Below are positions 33,361-44,120 of a stretch of DNA of 64,000 nucleotides, piece by piece. The first letter of the stretch is position 1, and every line of letters begins with the position of its first letter. The stretch spans positions 62,655,279 through 62,719,278 of the forward strand of contig CM018680.1 of the NCBI GenBank assembly GCA_009363875.1, in the 5' to 3' direction. The notes under the pieces were generated by a model. That model saw only the letters and a list, made by a program, of their open reading frames with translations, did no database searches and was not told the origin of the DNA. This DNA comes from Mikania micrantha. Lineage: Eukaryota; Streptophyta; Magnoliopsida; Asterales; Asteraceae. A program made the position numbers and the translations under genes.

Positions 33361-35647
33361 ATGAACACCTACGGACTCCTCATCATTACCGGTCTACTTT
33401 TAGCCGGAATCCCCAACTCCACCGCCCAGAACTGCGGGTGCAGCCCAGACTTATGCTGCAGCAAGTCCGGTTTTTGTGGGTCTGACGAGCAGTACTGTGG
33501 AGTCGGGTGCCAAGAAGGGCCGTGTTTCTTGCCTCCTCCATCAAACAATGTTGATGTTGGTAGCATTGTGACGGATGCATTCTTCAACGGGATCGTGGAT
33601 CAGTCAGATGCGGGTTGTGCAGGCAGAGGGTTTTATACGCGGGCCGCGTTCATTGAAGCACTCGGAAGCTATGACCGGTTCGGTAGGGTTGGTTCGGAAG
33701 AAGATTCAAGGAGGGAGATTGCAGCTTTCTTTGCGCATGTTACACATGAAACTGGACGTAAGACATTTCTTTTATTTATACCCATGTCAAAGAAAATGAG
33801 TTGGTTTGGGTAAACAATTGTTGTATAATGGGTTGAAATGAGAGACATCATAATATTGAAGGAGTTGAGATAGGTAACACTTAAACACAATGTCTAACCA
33901 AAAAAATATGTAAATGCAAGTGATTCAAACATTTAAGAATGATTAATAATATATTTGATAAGAGAATTACTAAACATAATTCAAATTAATTATTTGTTTA
34001 CTTACAACACATCTAAAGTTAAATTAAATTTATGTTTTTTAGGAACAATCCATTTAGACTCGAACTGATTTTGCTTAAAACTCGTGTTGACCAACACCCA
34101 TCCTGACCCGTTGCCTAGCCCAACCCGACCCGTCCATTTTGTCAGACATAATGATAGTAGAAAAATACTCTTATAGAAGCGGTTAAATACGTTTTTAATC
34201 GCGGTTTCCCACCGCGTCTAAAACACAGATGCAAAAAAAGAGATCCTCTTTAGTCGCTGTTTGGTTGGATTTTAGAAATTCCCAAATTCTAGTATCTTTA
34301 GTCGCACTTTTGACTTACAACTTTTAGTAACGGTTAAACACATTTTTAGACACGGTTTCAGATTTGTTTGGGATTTTTTAGTCACGGTTGGTTTTTTGTC
34401 ACATGTTTAGACACGGTTTCTATTTTTAGTCGCGGTTTTCTTTCTTCTTCTTCTTTCTAAATTTGGTCATTTAAACGATTTTAAACCTGGCTATATTTGC
34501 TGCTCATGATAATCACTCCATAAAAATCTTGGTGAACACAATAAGCTGGACCAATTCAATTTGTGGTGCATTACCACCATAATCAAGAAATCAACCCATT
34601 CTTAATAAATCACAACCAAATGTTCAAATATCAATATATTTGAATAGCACAAAGTTAAATCACCAAAATACTAAAATGTATTAAATCACATATAGCGTGA
34701 CTAAAATTAATATAAAAAACGTGACTAAAATTAAAAAAAAAAACCGCAACTAAAAATAAAGCCCAAAATCACGTCAAAAAACTATGAGAACCGCGTCTAA
34801 AAATATAATAAGTCAAAAAATAAACAATTTCTTTTATTTGAATTGAATTTTAATTATTGTCAATTTTTAGATGCGGTTTAACTTGATAATTGCGACTAAA
34901 AACCAAAGGGAGCCGCGGCTAATAAATAATAATCGACTTTCTACTAGTTCATGTGGTAATTATATATTTTTACTTATCATATATAATCTTTTTTTTTATA
35001 ACTATGGAGGTCACTTACATGGTCAACCTCCGAATCATCCTAATACATGACTAACCAGAGAGAACATGTTAAGCGTAGCTGCAAACAATATGATCAGTGA
35101 CTTGTAAAGAAAACAACTTTAGTGGGGATTGAATATCAAATCTATTTTATATTATATGTATAACTTAAAGTAAAATACCAAGATTTTATGAAATGATCTA
35201 TCAACTTGATTTAACATATCTAATTTTTTCTTGTGAGCAGATTTTTGCTTTATTGAAGAAAAAAATGGTGCTTCAGGCGATTATTGTGATGAAACCAATA
35301 CTCAATATCCATGTAACCCTAGCAAGAATTACTACGGGAGGGGTCCAATCCAATTGTCATGGAATTTCAATTATGGTCCAGCCGGGGTCAGCATTCGGTT
35401 TGATGGGCTTAACAATCCTGAAATTGTAGCCACAGATCCAGTCATTTCGTTCCGAACCGCCTTATGGTATTGGATGGACAAAGCTCATTCGGTCATTGGT
35501 CAAGGTTTCGGCGCCACTATTGAAGCTATCAATGGACCATTAGAATGTAATGGTCGCAACTCAGACGCTGTAAGTTCTCGGGTCCGATACTACACTGAAT
35601 ATTGTAACCAACTTGGAGTCGCCACAGGCGATAAGCTTCGATGCTAA
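33361..35647 (+). CDS. class IV chitinase (GH19), complete, two exons
   Basis: Exon 1 is 33361-33757 and exon 2 is 35241-35647; together they are 804 nt, 267 residues plus stop, normal for class IV. The intron (33758-35240) has GT...AG borders and splits codon 133. Residues 1-22 are a signal peptide with likely cleavage after NSTA. Residues 23-56 form a hevein-type chitin-binding domain with eight Cys (C25, 27, 32, 33, 39, 46, 50, 55). A short Pro-rich hinge (LPPPSNN) leads to the GH19 domain from about residue 66. Catalytic Glu are expected at 130 (HETG) and 139 (IEE), nine residues apart as in class IV enzymes. QLSWNFNYGP is present. SIRFDGLN has Arg where copy 1 and usual family members have Gly. 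A secreted (apoplastic) antifungal role is family knowledge. AATAAA is at 35781-35786. Confidence 0.95.
34155..34947. mobile_element. transposon in chitinase intron (CACTA-like, non-autonomous)
   Basis: Ends TAGTAGAAAAA and CTTTCTACTA are inverted. The inside carries repeated GCGGTTTTAGAC / CCGCGTCTAAAA words in both orientations, typical of subterminal repeats. No ORF is present. I could not fix a 3-bp target duplication, so the superfamily is a guess. Intron splicing borders are untouched. Confidence 0.5.
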
Positions 35648-35894
35648 GCTATTTGAAAATGTGAGAGATTCTAGATTGACATTAAAACCCAACTTTATAT
35701 TCGTATTCATTTATGAAGAAGTTGTTACTTAGTTATTTAAATTAAGTCATATATATTTGTATTGTATAACTATTAAATTAAATAAAATTTATAAACTTAT
35801 TTTATCTGTGTCTTGAACCATTTATTTATGCGGAATAAATCTATATTATACAATAAATGCTAGTTTTGATGAAAAATATTATTATTCTCACAGG

Positions 35895-36501
35895 CAGTGT
35901 TTTCAGGACCGGACCAGACCGGCCGGCCGGCCGGACCGGGAACCAGCCACTAAACCGGCCCAAAATAAGCATACGAACCGCTCGGAAGAGAACCGGCCGG
36001 CCCATCCGGGTGACCGGTTGGACCGGGAACCAGACCACTCGTCGGACCGGTTTTAGTTTTTTTTCTTTAAAAAAAACTAAAATTAAAAAATAAACCATTA
36101 AAACCAAACAAGGGGTTGAAATGACAGTTTTTTATACAAATGGTGCCCTCCTCTCTTTTTTTTATAGGGAGGGGATGAATGTTTTTCTTATACTTTCACC
36201 AATGTGGGATGAAAAGTTAGGAAGGGAAAGAGATGTGAACTTATGTGGGATGAGAAACACATTTTTTTTTCTTTTTTTAAATCAAAATCCAAAAAATATA
36301 ACATTACAATTAATCTTGTATTTTTTTAAAAAATGATTATGTTTATGTGAATAGTAATTATGTTTGTTAAAATATGATTATAATTATATAAGTTTTTTAT
36401 ATATTTATTATGTCTCCCGGTTCGTAAATCCAGTCCGAACGGTCCGATTAGTAACCAGTAAGACGTCCGATTCAACGTCCGGTCCGGTTCTGAAAATATT
36501 G
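35895..36501. mobile_element. hAT-type MITE 3' of chitinase copy 2
   Basis: Inverted ends CAGTGTTTTCAGGACCGGAC and GTCCGGTTCTGAAAATATTG. The 8-bp target duplication is CTCACAGG (35887-35894) / CTAACAGG (36502-36509) with one mismatch. The flank of chitinase copy 1 at 1576-1590 reads through without it. The body has GGCCGGCCGG-rich ends and an AT-rich middle; open frames are repeat artefacts. Confidence 0.8.
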
Positions 36502-36719
36502 CTAACAGGCATCGCATATCCTCTACACTCTTTATAAGTCTTGTATAGTTCATATAAGAGGGTATACGAGATCAATAATTGTCAAAATAATTAGTGGGTG
36601 TCAGAAGGGATTTATTAGGTAAGGTGTTAAAATAAAAAAAAATTACGTGTGTGTAAATAACCAAGCCCTTTGATTAGATACATGTTAGTTTTATAGACAA
36701 TCACTACAAAGAAAGTCAC

Positions 36720-37070
36720 CTGTAGCGACGACAAAAGTCGTCGCAATAGCCCAGAAAAGTCGTCGCTATAGCCTATAGCGACGACATGTGGTCGCTGTTT
36801 AGTCGTCGCTATAGGTTAGTCGCAATAGGTCAGAAAAGTCGTCACTACACATGTCGTCCCTATAGATTAGGCTATAGCGACGACATGTCGTCGCTATAGG
36901 TCTCTGACACATTTTCTTTTTTGATTTATTTTTATTATGTTAATTATTTAAAAAAAAAAATTTTTTTTCGAAATTATCTATAGCGACGACCTATAGTCGC
37001 TATAGATTATGGTCAAAAAGTCAAATATAGAGCTATAGCGACGACATGTCGTCGCTATAGTCCTACAAAA
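36720..37070. repeat. left subterminal palindrome repeats of CACTA
   Basis: Several copies of GCGACGACATGTCGTCGC-type palindromes and half-copies (AGTCGTCGC) occur here, mirrored at 40000-40370. They are the presumed binding sites for the element's DNA-binding protein, by analogy with En/Spm. Confidence 0.85.
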
Positions 37071-37168
37071 AAATTAATTTTTTTTTTGTTTTCTGGAATT
37101 TCCAGTTTTAAACCTGTTTAATCAACAATAACAGTTTTAACCTGCTGCAAATAAGACTTTATCAAACA

Positions 37169-38619
37169 TCAAAATACATTCACATTAAACAACAAATTTT
37201 CCCGTAATTTATGACTTTTAGTCAAAAATCGTCTATGACCAACAAAAGCTATCTTGTTAGTTATAGAGCACGAGGGTGTGTCTTCGTTACAAGTAGAACA
37301 TGCTTTATAATCTTGACCACTCCATCCAGACAAGCTACTACGAGCAGGATAATCATTAATAGTCCACAAAAGAGCCGCACGCATCGTGAATATGGTTTCA
37401 GTGAGTGCATCTCTCATTTGCACTCCATCAGTCCACAACGTTTTCAATTCATCCACCAAAGGCCTTAAAAAAACATCAATATCCTTTCCAGGAGATTTAG
37501 GTCCAGGAATTAGCAAAGTTAACATGAAAGAAGACTCTTTCATACATAACCAAGGCGGTGTATTGTATGTTGTCAACACCACCGGCCACATACTGTAAGT
37601 CTGACTCATGTTACCAAATGGATTAAAGCCATCTGCAGCCAAACCCAAACGAACGTTCCTGGGTTCCTTAGCAAAATTAGGATATCTGTTATCAAATTCT
37701 TGCCATGCCTTCCCATCAACCGGATGACGCATCATACCATCTGTTGAGCGTCCGGTATTATGCCATATCATATCTTTCGCAGTGAATCTAGAACTAAACC
37801 TTCGTCGAAGACGTGAAGTTAAAGGAAAGTAACTCAATACTTTTTGTGCTACTTTCTTTCCCTTTGTGTTTTTGTCAACCTATCTGCTCTCATTACAAAC
37901 TGGACAATTTTGCATAAGAGAATTCTCTTTCCAGAATAGAGCGCAATCATTAATGCAAGCATGTATAGACTGATATCCTAAACCAATTTTTCTCAGTTTC
38001 TTCTTAGCTTCATAATGGGAGGCTGGAATCTTATTTTCTTTCGGGAATGCAACTCTTAAAAACTCTAAAAGTTGGTCAAAGAAACTATCAGTCCATTTAT
38101 TAATAACTTTAATATGCATTAATTTTGCCAAAAAGTTTAGGGAAGACATCCAATTACAACTAGGGTATAGCTCGGTATTAAGTTCCTTAAATAATGCGTC
38201 AAACTCCGTGTCTAAGCCATCTCCATGCTCATTTACATTTCGTCATATGTATTATGCTCACCAATGACATCATCAAGTGCATCAAACATCTCATTATTTG
38301 TTAGTGAAGGATTATCTGCGTTCGTAGCCCACATTCTTTCAACCTTTGAAGCATTGGAATATTTCTCACCATGATGTACCCATGTTGTATATGACTGTAG
38401 AAAACCACGGTCATGTATGTGGGCATAAATTGTAGCCAAATTCTGGAGAGATCGTTTAGAATTTGCACAACTTTTACACGGACAATACCCTTTACCTTCA
38501 CCATTGACGTGGTTCTTTGCAATCTCCGTAAACTTCTTAAGACCGTTTAAAAAATCCGGAGATCTCCGGTTTCGTAATATTATCCAACTTTTATCAACTT
38601 CCATGTTAGTTATCAACAC
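37169..38619 (-). pseudogene. CACTA TNP2-like transposase, truncated and broken
   Basis: The N-part (38619-38233) is a transposase-associated domain: MEVDKSWI, FLNGLKKFTEIAKNHV, YCPCKSCANSK. A frameshift near 38235 leads to EFDALFKELNTELYPSC and YEAKKKLRKIGLGYQSIHAC, DCALFWKEN, CPVCNESR. A TAG at 37880-37882 stands where family members have Trp. The frame then continues with the TNP2 core (KVLSYFPLTSRLRR, DMIWHNTG, MMRHPVDGKAWQEFD, RNVRLGLAADGFNPFG, WPVVLTTYNTPPW, LLIPGPKSPGKDIDVFLRPL, ACSTCNED) and stops at 37169. The C-terminal third of the catalytic protein is missing. It cannot be active. Confidence 0.9.
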
Positions 38620-39175
38620 ATGAACCTAAACATGCATATCTAGATGAAATTTATAAACACATAAACATAAACATGCTTATAAAAAGTCAATGTTACAAAG
38701 GAAACATAAACAAGACATACAACATATCTAAACATATGCATACAAATGAAATTCATTCATCACATAAACCTAAACTTGCATATCTAGATGAAATTTATAA
38801 ACACATAAACATAAACATACTTATCAAAAATCAATGTTACAAATGAAACATAAACAAGACATACAACATATGCATGCAAATGAAATTCATTCATCACATA
38901 AACCTAAACTTGCATATCTAGATGGAATTTATAAACGCATAAAAATAAACATACTTATCAAAAATCAATGTTACAAATGAAACATAAACAAGACATGCAA
39001 CATATCTAAACATATGCATGTAAATGAAATTCATCACATAAACCTAAACTTGCATATCTAGATGGAATTTATAAACGCATAAAAATAAACATACTTATCA
39101 AAAATCAATGTTACAAATGAAACATAAACAAGGCATGCAACATATCTAAACATATGAAACATAAACAAGACTTAC
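38615..39175. repeat. four tandem units of about 140 bp inside CACTA
   Basis: Unit marker CCTAAAC[A/T]TGCATATCTAG recurs near 38625, 38769, 38903 and 39043. Units share AAATTTATAAACACATAAAC and CAATGTTACAAATGAAAC. This is AT-rich DNA upstream of the transposase remnant with no coding. Confidence 0.88.
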
Positions 39176-39423
39176 ACACATACATTAATTCATATCTTAA
39201 TTTAGCTCAAATCATTTAACTTAATGTTTTTTAACATACACACATAATATAAAAGTAAATAAACAACATACACAAACAAATGTGTTTCATCAACAAAACT
39301 ATAATAATATCCTATCATTAACACAAAACATTTCAAAACAATAAAAATACATAAACACATATTAAAATTGAAAATTCAACATACCTATGTCAAATAAGTT
39401 CCAAGAAAGCTTCAACTCGAAAT

Positions 39424-39790
39424 CAACTTCATATCATCCCATACATTTGCAAAAAAAATATGAAAAAAATAAGAAATCCCTTTATCTATGTTAATACAAA
39501 AAAAAATACACAAAAAAATCATACCTACGAAAAAATGAGGAGGATCCAACAATCTTCAACAACCAAATAAAACCTACAATCATATAAATCCATAAATCTT
39601 TGCAACTTCATATCATCCCATACATTGCAAAAAAAATATGAAAAAAAAAAAAAGAAATCCCTTTTATCTACGTTAATACAAAAAAAAATTACACAAAAAA
39701 ATCATACCTACGAAAAAATGAGGAGGATCCAACAATCTTCAAAAACCAAATCAAACCTACAACCATATAAATCCATAAATCTTTGCAAAT
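39424..39790. repeat. two direct copies of about 180 bp inside CACTA
   Basis: CAACTTCATATCATCCCATA at 39424 and about 39603 starts two near-identical A-rich copies that share ACGAAAAAATGAGGAGGATC and CATATAAATCCATAAATC. Confidence 0.88.
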
Positions 39791-40490
39791 CAATGAAAAA
39801 ACAAAAAAAAATGATAGATTTAACAAAAAAACACATACCTATACAAATGACAAGATTTAAAACATCCCTTAGCCGTGAAATCGCCTCCAAACACCCTTAA
39901 AAATCGAAAATCGCCGTTTAGATTGATGAAGAAGAAGAAAATGAGAGAAATCTGCGAAAATGGCGTCTGCGCGCAATTTTGGGTATATAAACCCTATAGC
40001 GAGTCGTCGCTACAGGTCGACATAGAAACTCATGCGCGCATTAATTGCTCTGCGAAAAGTACTTTTGTCTTTATTCCAACCTATAGCGACGACATATCGT
40101 CGCAATAGTTAAATTAATTTTTTTTTATTTTTTAACCCTTTGAAATATGATAAAAAGAAATAAAAAAAATAAAAAAATTAATAAATGTCAGCTATAGCGA
40201 CGACATTTCGTCGCTATAGAGTTTTCCCAGAACCGCCAATTAATCGGTCAAACGCGCCCTTTTCACCTTCAGCTATAGCGACGACATGTCGCCGCTATAG
40301 CTTAAAAAAACTGAAAAAGTACTTTTAAGCTATAGCGACGACATGTCGTCGCTATAGCCTTTGCATCTTTAGCTGATTACTCTTGTAGTGAATCTAGGTT
40401 TCACGCATGTTTCTTCTCTTAAATATTTGATAAGACACCTTTTTATATTTTATTTTCCTCAAGTCCATTATATTAAATAATTGAGTAATA

Positions 40491-40750
40491 TGTTTGGCAA
40501 CTTTTGTCATTTTAATCTAATAGTTTAAATTCTGTCATTTTGGTCAATATGATTTTGTTGTCATTTTCGTCCATGTGGTTTTGTAATTTTTGCCATTTTG
40601 TTCGAAAGTTTAAATTTAATTGGACTAAAATGACAATAAAATGAAAACCATAATGATCAAAATGATAATAAAATAAAACCATAATGACCAAAATTTCAAA
40701 ATTTAAACTATTGGACTAAAATGACAAAAGTTACCAAACCATAGGGACTG
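40491..40750. mobile_element. foldback element
   Basis: The left arm (AACTTTTGTCATTTTAATCT, AATAGTTTAAATT, CATTTTGGTCA) is inverted in the right arm (TGACCAAAAT, AATTTAAACTATTGGACTAA, AATGACAAAAGTTACC). Almost the full length pairs. Similar CAAGTCCATTATAT / TAGTCCATTATAT segments lie on both sides. It is non-coding. Confidence 0.75.
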
Positions 40751-41500
40751 CAATGACATTTTACTTTAAATAATAATAATATTAATATTATTTTTCTCTA
40801 GTCCATTATATTGTGATTACAATATAAGTTATTCATTATTTATAAACAACTTTAAAAAAAAATATATATGATATGCTATGTAAAATAAATAATTTTAAAA
40901 ATTATTTATTTAATTAACATATGTAATAGACATGTTTTTAACTTTATTAAAAATAAAACATTATTCTTCGGCTTTAAATGCAACTAACTAAGGCTTTCTT
41001 ATTTTTAGCGAGGACACTAGTTTTGGATAATATTTTACCAATGGGTAAAATAATCTTAAAAAGGTTTCCTTATGCTAAATTTTTATAAACTTGTAAACTT
41101 TCTTGTTAAGTAGGAAACACATAATGATAGAAGACACAATGATGTGAAAAACGTAAGCTATAAGCTGAATTTTATACTAAACTATTAAATTTAATCTTAA
41201 TGCTACACCCAAAATCAAAAACCTTAGATCTAAATTGTAAAGCTTAATCTTAAAACATAATGACAAACTTAAAAGCACATTAACTAGAATAAATACACAA
41301 TCGGCTGAAAATATACATTATAAATCAGAAAAACTAACTGTTAAAGCAAATTAAAAAGCATGATAGATACTATTATGACAAGCAACAAAATAAACATAAT
41401 GATGACGAGTAAAAATACAAAATAAGATGAACACCTAAGTTCTTTTGACGAGCCGATTCCATTGCCGCAAAATGACTTCAATTAGAATTCTTTGGACTAG
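40751..41500. other. AT-rich spacer, no gene seen
   Basis: Low-complexity AT-rich DNA with no open frame of interest and no clear repeat ends. Confidence 0.5.
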
Positions 41501-41886
41501 TTTACGAGGGAGAGAGAGAGTGCCCTCTCTCCTGTGACCCCAATCACGCCATGTCCTCTCACGCCCTACCCACACCCACTCAAGGGGCATACCCACTGGT
41601 CTTATTGTTTTTACTTTTTATCTGTTCCTACTTCCCATATCGTGTATTTTTTTAGGCTACCCGGTATGCCCCATGGGTGGACGTGGAAGGGGCGTGAGAG
41701 GGCGTGGCACACCACCCCCTAGGGGCGTGATAGGGGCGTGGGAGATGGGGCATGAGTCGAGCAACAGTTGTGAGAGCGTGGGTTTATGTTTTTACGACAG
41801 TTACCCATTAAAAAAATTAAATAAAAACCTATATATAAAATCATCACACACTCTCTAATATTCACATCCGAAACACGTTATACGCA

Positions 41887-42092
41887 TGTGTGATACTACA
41901 TAACATGATAATTGAAGATAACGGTTGAGCGATATGTGAATTTTATGAAGAAGACGATCCGAATTTGTTGGAGCATGTGGAGATCAACGACAAAGAAAAA
42001 CAAGCAAACCGTCAAATGCTTCGCACGATGATACACATGCGAACCTCAAAGCCGATTTAATTGAACATTTATGGAAAAATCGTTTTTTTTAA
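41887..42092 (+). pseudogene. Harbinger transposase C-terminal remnant
   Basis: It reads CVILHNMIIEDNG, an in-frame TGA, then AICEFYEEDDPNLLEHVEIN; after a frameshift it continues as DDTHANLKADLIEHLWKNRF and a stop. 'C.ILHNMI.ED' followed by 'ANL.ADL.EHLW' is characteristic of plant HARBI1/ALP1-like nucleases. It lacks the DDE core, so it is dead. Confidence 0.75.
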
Positions 42093-42215
42093 TTTTTAAT
42101 TAGATTGTAATTTTTTTATTAGTTTGTAATTTTTTTATTAATTTTTTTATTAGTTTGTAATTTTTTTATTAATTTTTTATTAGTTTGTAATTTTTTTATT
42201 AATTTGTTTTTATTA
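42093..42215. repeat. tandem TTAGTTTGTAATTTTTTTAT repeats
   Basis: Four units of about 30-40 bp follow the Harbinger stop codon directly. They look like an A/T-rich slippage expansion. Confidence 0.85.
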
Positions 42216-42392
42216 ATTATATCTCAATTTAATTTAAAAAAGAATGATTACGTGAAGTGAGTGGGTAATTAGGCATTTCCACCAAAATTGTGGGGTAAGT
42301 GCTTATGGTGAGTGCTTATGTGACGCCTACGTGGCGCATAGGTGAAGTAATTAGGTAGCTTGGCATAACTAAGTCTTATCTGTTTGTCATAT

Positions 42393-42832
42393 TTTGGCGC
42401 ACAATTTCTTATTCATACAATTTGATCCTTTTATTTTCTTTTAGTTGTCACCCATTTTTTCCTTTTATTTTTAATTTTTAGTTTCAGAATAAATTGTTTT
42501 CTTTTGTAACTTTTACAATCACTGGAGGCCCTGGGGAGGAGCAAACCCGGTCTTCGTTAAGGGCTCATTATTTTTAAGGGCACAAAACTCTTAAAAATCT
42601 TTTTTGTATTATATATATTTATCTATATTTAAAAATAGAAAACCGAAAAAAATACAAATTTATAATTTGACAGGGACCTTTTTTTCTCTACTCGTTCGAG
42701 GACACTTGAATTATCAGGAACGTCACTATTTACAATGCTGGTTTATAACTTTAATATAGTTATTTATATAAAAAAGACAAAAACGATCGATTAAAATTAA
42801 AAGTTAGAAGTCTAACAAAAAATGACACATAT
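42393..42832. other. AT-rich spacer, no gene seen
   Basis: I see no coding, RNA gene or defined element here. Confidence 0.45.
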
Positions 42833-42868
42833 TTATTATTATTATTATTATTATTATTTATTATTATA
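42833..42868. repeat. (ATT)n microsatellite
   Basis: About ten ATT units with one interruption. Confidence 0.95.
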
Positions 42869-42989
42869 AAAATTATACAACTTTTCAAAATTTGCGTTGG
42901 TATTTCTTAATGCACATTTTAAAATAACGCAACTTTTTTGGAACTTCCACAATGTGTCATCGCAAGTGCTCCTTTTATCTATAGAAACA

Positions 42990-43009
42990 CCCCCCCCCCC
43001 CCCCCCCCC
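42990..43009. repeat. run of 20 C
   Basis: An uninterrupted C homopolymer; its true length may be uncertain, since such runs are hard to sequence. Confidence 0.9.
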
Positions 43010-43141
43010 AATAGGCATTTTAAGTTTTTTGGTATTTTTGAACCTTTTTAATAATAAGTTTTTAAAAAGGAATTCATTGCATTAAGAAAGCATAAACGAT
43101 GCTATTAAATATATTTTTTTATAAGAAAACTTGTATGCAAT

Positions 43142-43648
43142 GTTGTAAAAATCGGCCTAGACGGCTATCTACTGTCTAATTTTTTGCCTAAGCGGTGCCT
43201 AGGCGCTAGGCGGTGCTAGCGGCCTAGGCGGACCGATCAATTTTTTATTTTTTTTTTTTATTTTTTGACTTTTTTTTACTTTTTTATGGTAAAAAAAGAC
43301 TAACATCGAATTTTTTTAAACATTGAATATGTCTTTAATATGTCTTTCAACCAAAAATCTTTAATATGTCTCTGAAACATCGAATTTAGACAGTTAACAT
43401 CGAAATTTGTCTCTAAACATTGAACTCAGTGTTTAAGTTTGCTTTTTAAAGTACTTTTTTTAATATATTTAAGTATATTTTTTAAAATTATTTGAAGTAT
43501 TAAATTAAATTATTGATATTGATATGTGTATATAATATATATTTGTAAAATTACATATAAAAATTCTAATCCGCCTAATGCCGATTAATCTCGATTAATC
43601 CCTAGACGGTACATCGCCGCCCGACTAGCGGTTAGTGATTTTTACAAC
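43142..43648 (+). mobile_element. GCCTAGGCG-rich MITE, copy 1
   Basis: Inverted ends GTTGTAAAAATCGGCCTAG and GTGATTTTTACAAC. The ends are dense in CCTAGGCG / GCGCTAGGCGG words and the middle is AT-rich. A second copy in the opposite orientation is at 46373-46889, sharing the middle (TTAAATTTGAACTCAGT-like and ATATGTCTCTGAAACATCGA). Confidence 0.75.
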
Positions 43649-44120
43649 CATGAGTTGTATGTCGTTGCAACGTGTTTATTCTTTTCGAAGTAAATGCTAC
43701 TCGAAGCACAAATGAAGAGTTCATCATGTTACTTAATGATTTTAATTTTTCTATAAAATACATCGTTTATGCTTCTCATTTATAACTTTCTGGAACTTTT
43801 TTTTTTACCATTTTTCACATAAATTTAATTCTAACCTGCCAATCAGTCGTTTAAATTTTCTCGCATTTTAACCATTAACGAAACAAGCAAGTTACATTCG
43901 GTAGTTAAAGAAAGGTTGTTTGAGCACACTAAATACACATCTTTTCTATTAAATATCGAAATTAAGTATTAATTTTATTATTTCTCTCTTTATAAATTTA
44001 AAATACAGTTCCTAATATATTTGAAGGATTTAAAAAATTATAAAATGTGTATTTTTTATAAAATAACAAACTTTTTAAAAGTACAAAATATTTGAAACTT
44101 TTAAAAAACAATAGTTTACA
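43649..44120. other. AT-rich spacer, possible third Helitron-family remnant
   Basis: The segment from about 43925 (ACTAAATACACATCTTTTCT, TATTAAATATCGAAATTAAG) resembles the inner part of the Helitrons at 932 and 32273. It continues after the solo LTR at 46292. Ends are not resolved; no gene is seen. Confidence 0.35.

Larger units (their letters stand above)
36702..40390 (-). mobile_element. CACTA (En/Spm) element, defective
   Basis: Termini CACTACAAAGAAA and CTCTTGTAGTG with 3-bp TSD AAT (36699-36701 and 40391-40393). Subterminal zones (36720-37070 and 40000-40370) are packed with CGACGACATGTCGTCG palindromes flanked by TATAG / CTATA. It encodes a broken TNP2-type transposase on the minus strand and lacks a recognisable second ORF. 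At 3.7 kb it is shorter than full autonomous CACTA elements. Confidence 0.92.
41500..42392 (+). mobile_element. PIF/Harbinger-type remnant
   Basis: It contains a decayed Harbinger transposase tail (41887-42092). On its left is a GC-rich inverted-repeat patch (GGGGCATACCCA / TATGCCCCATGGG; GGGCGTGAGAGGGCGTG). To the right, a Tourist-like zone GTGGGGTAAGTGCTTATGGT lies near 42281-42300. True ends were not resolved. Confidence 0.5.

Noticed and set aside
42990..43009. Run of 20 C as a functional G-quadruplex or i-motif site
   Set aside because: A pure homopolymer is more simply slippage or a sequencing artefact; nothing near it suggests a promoter.
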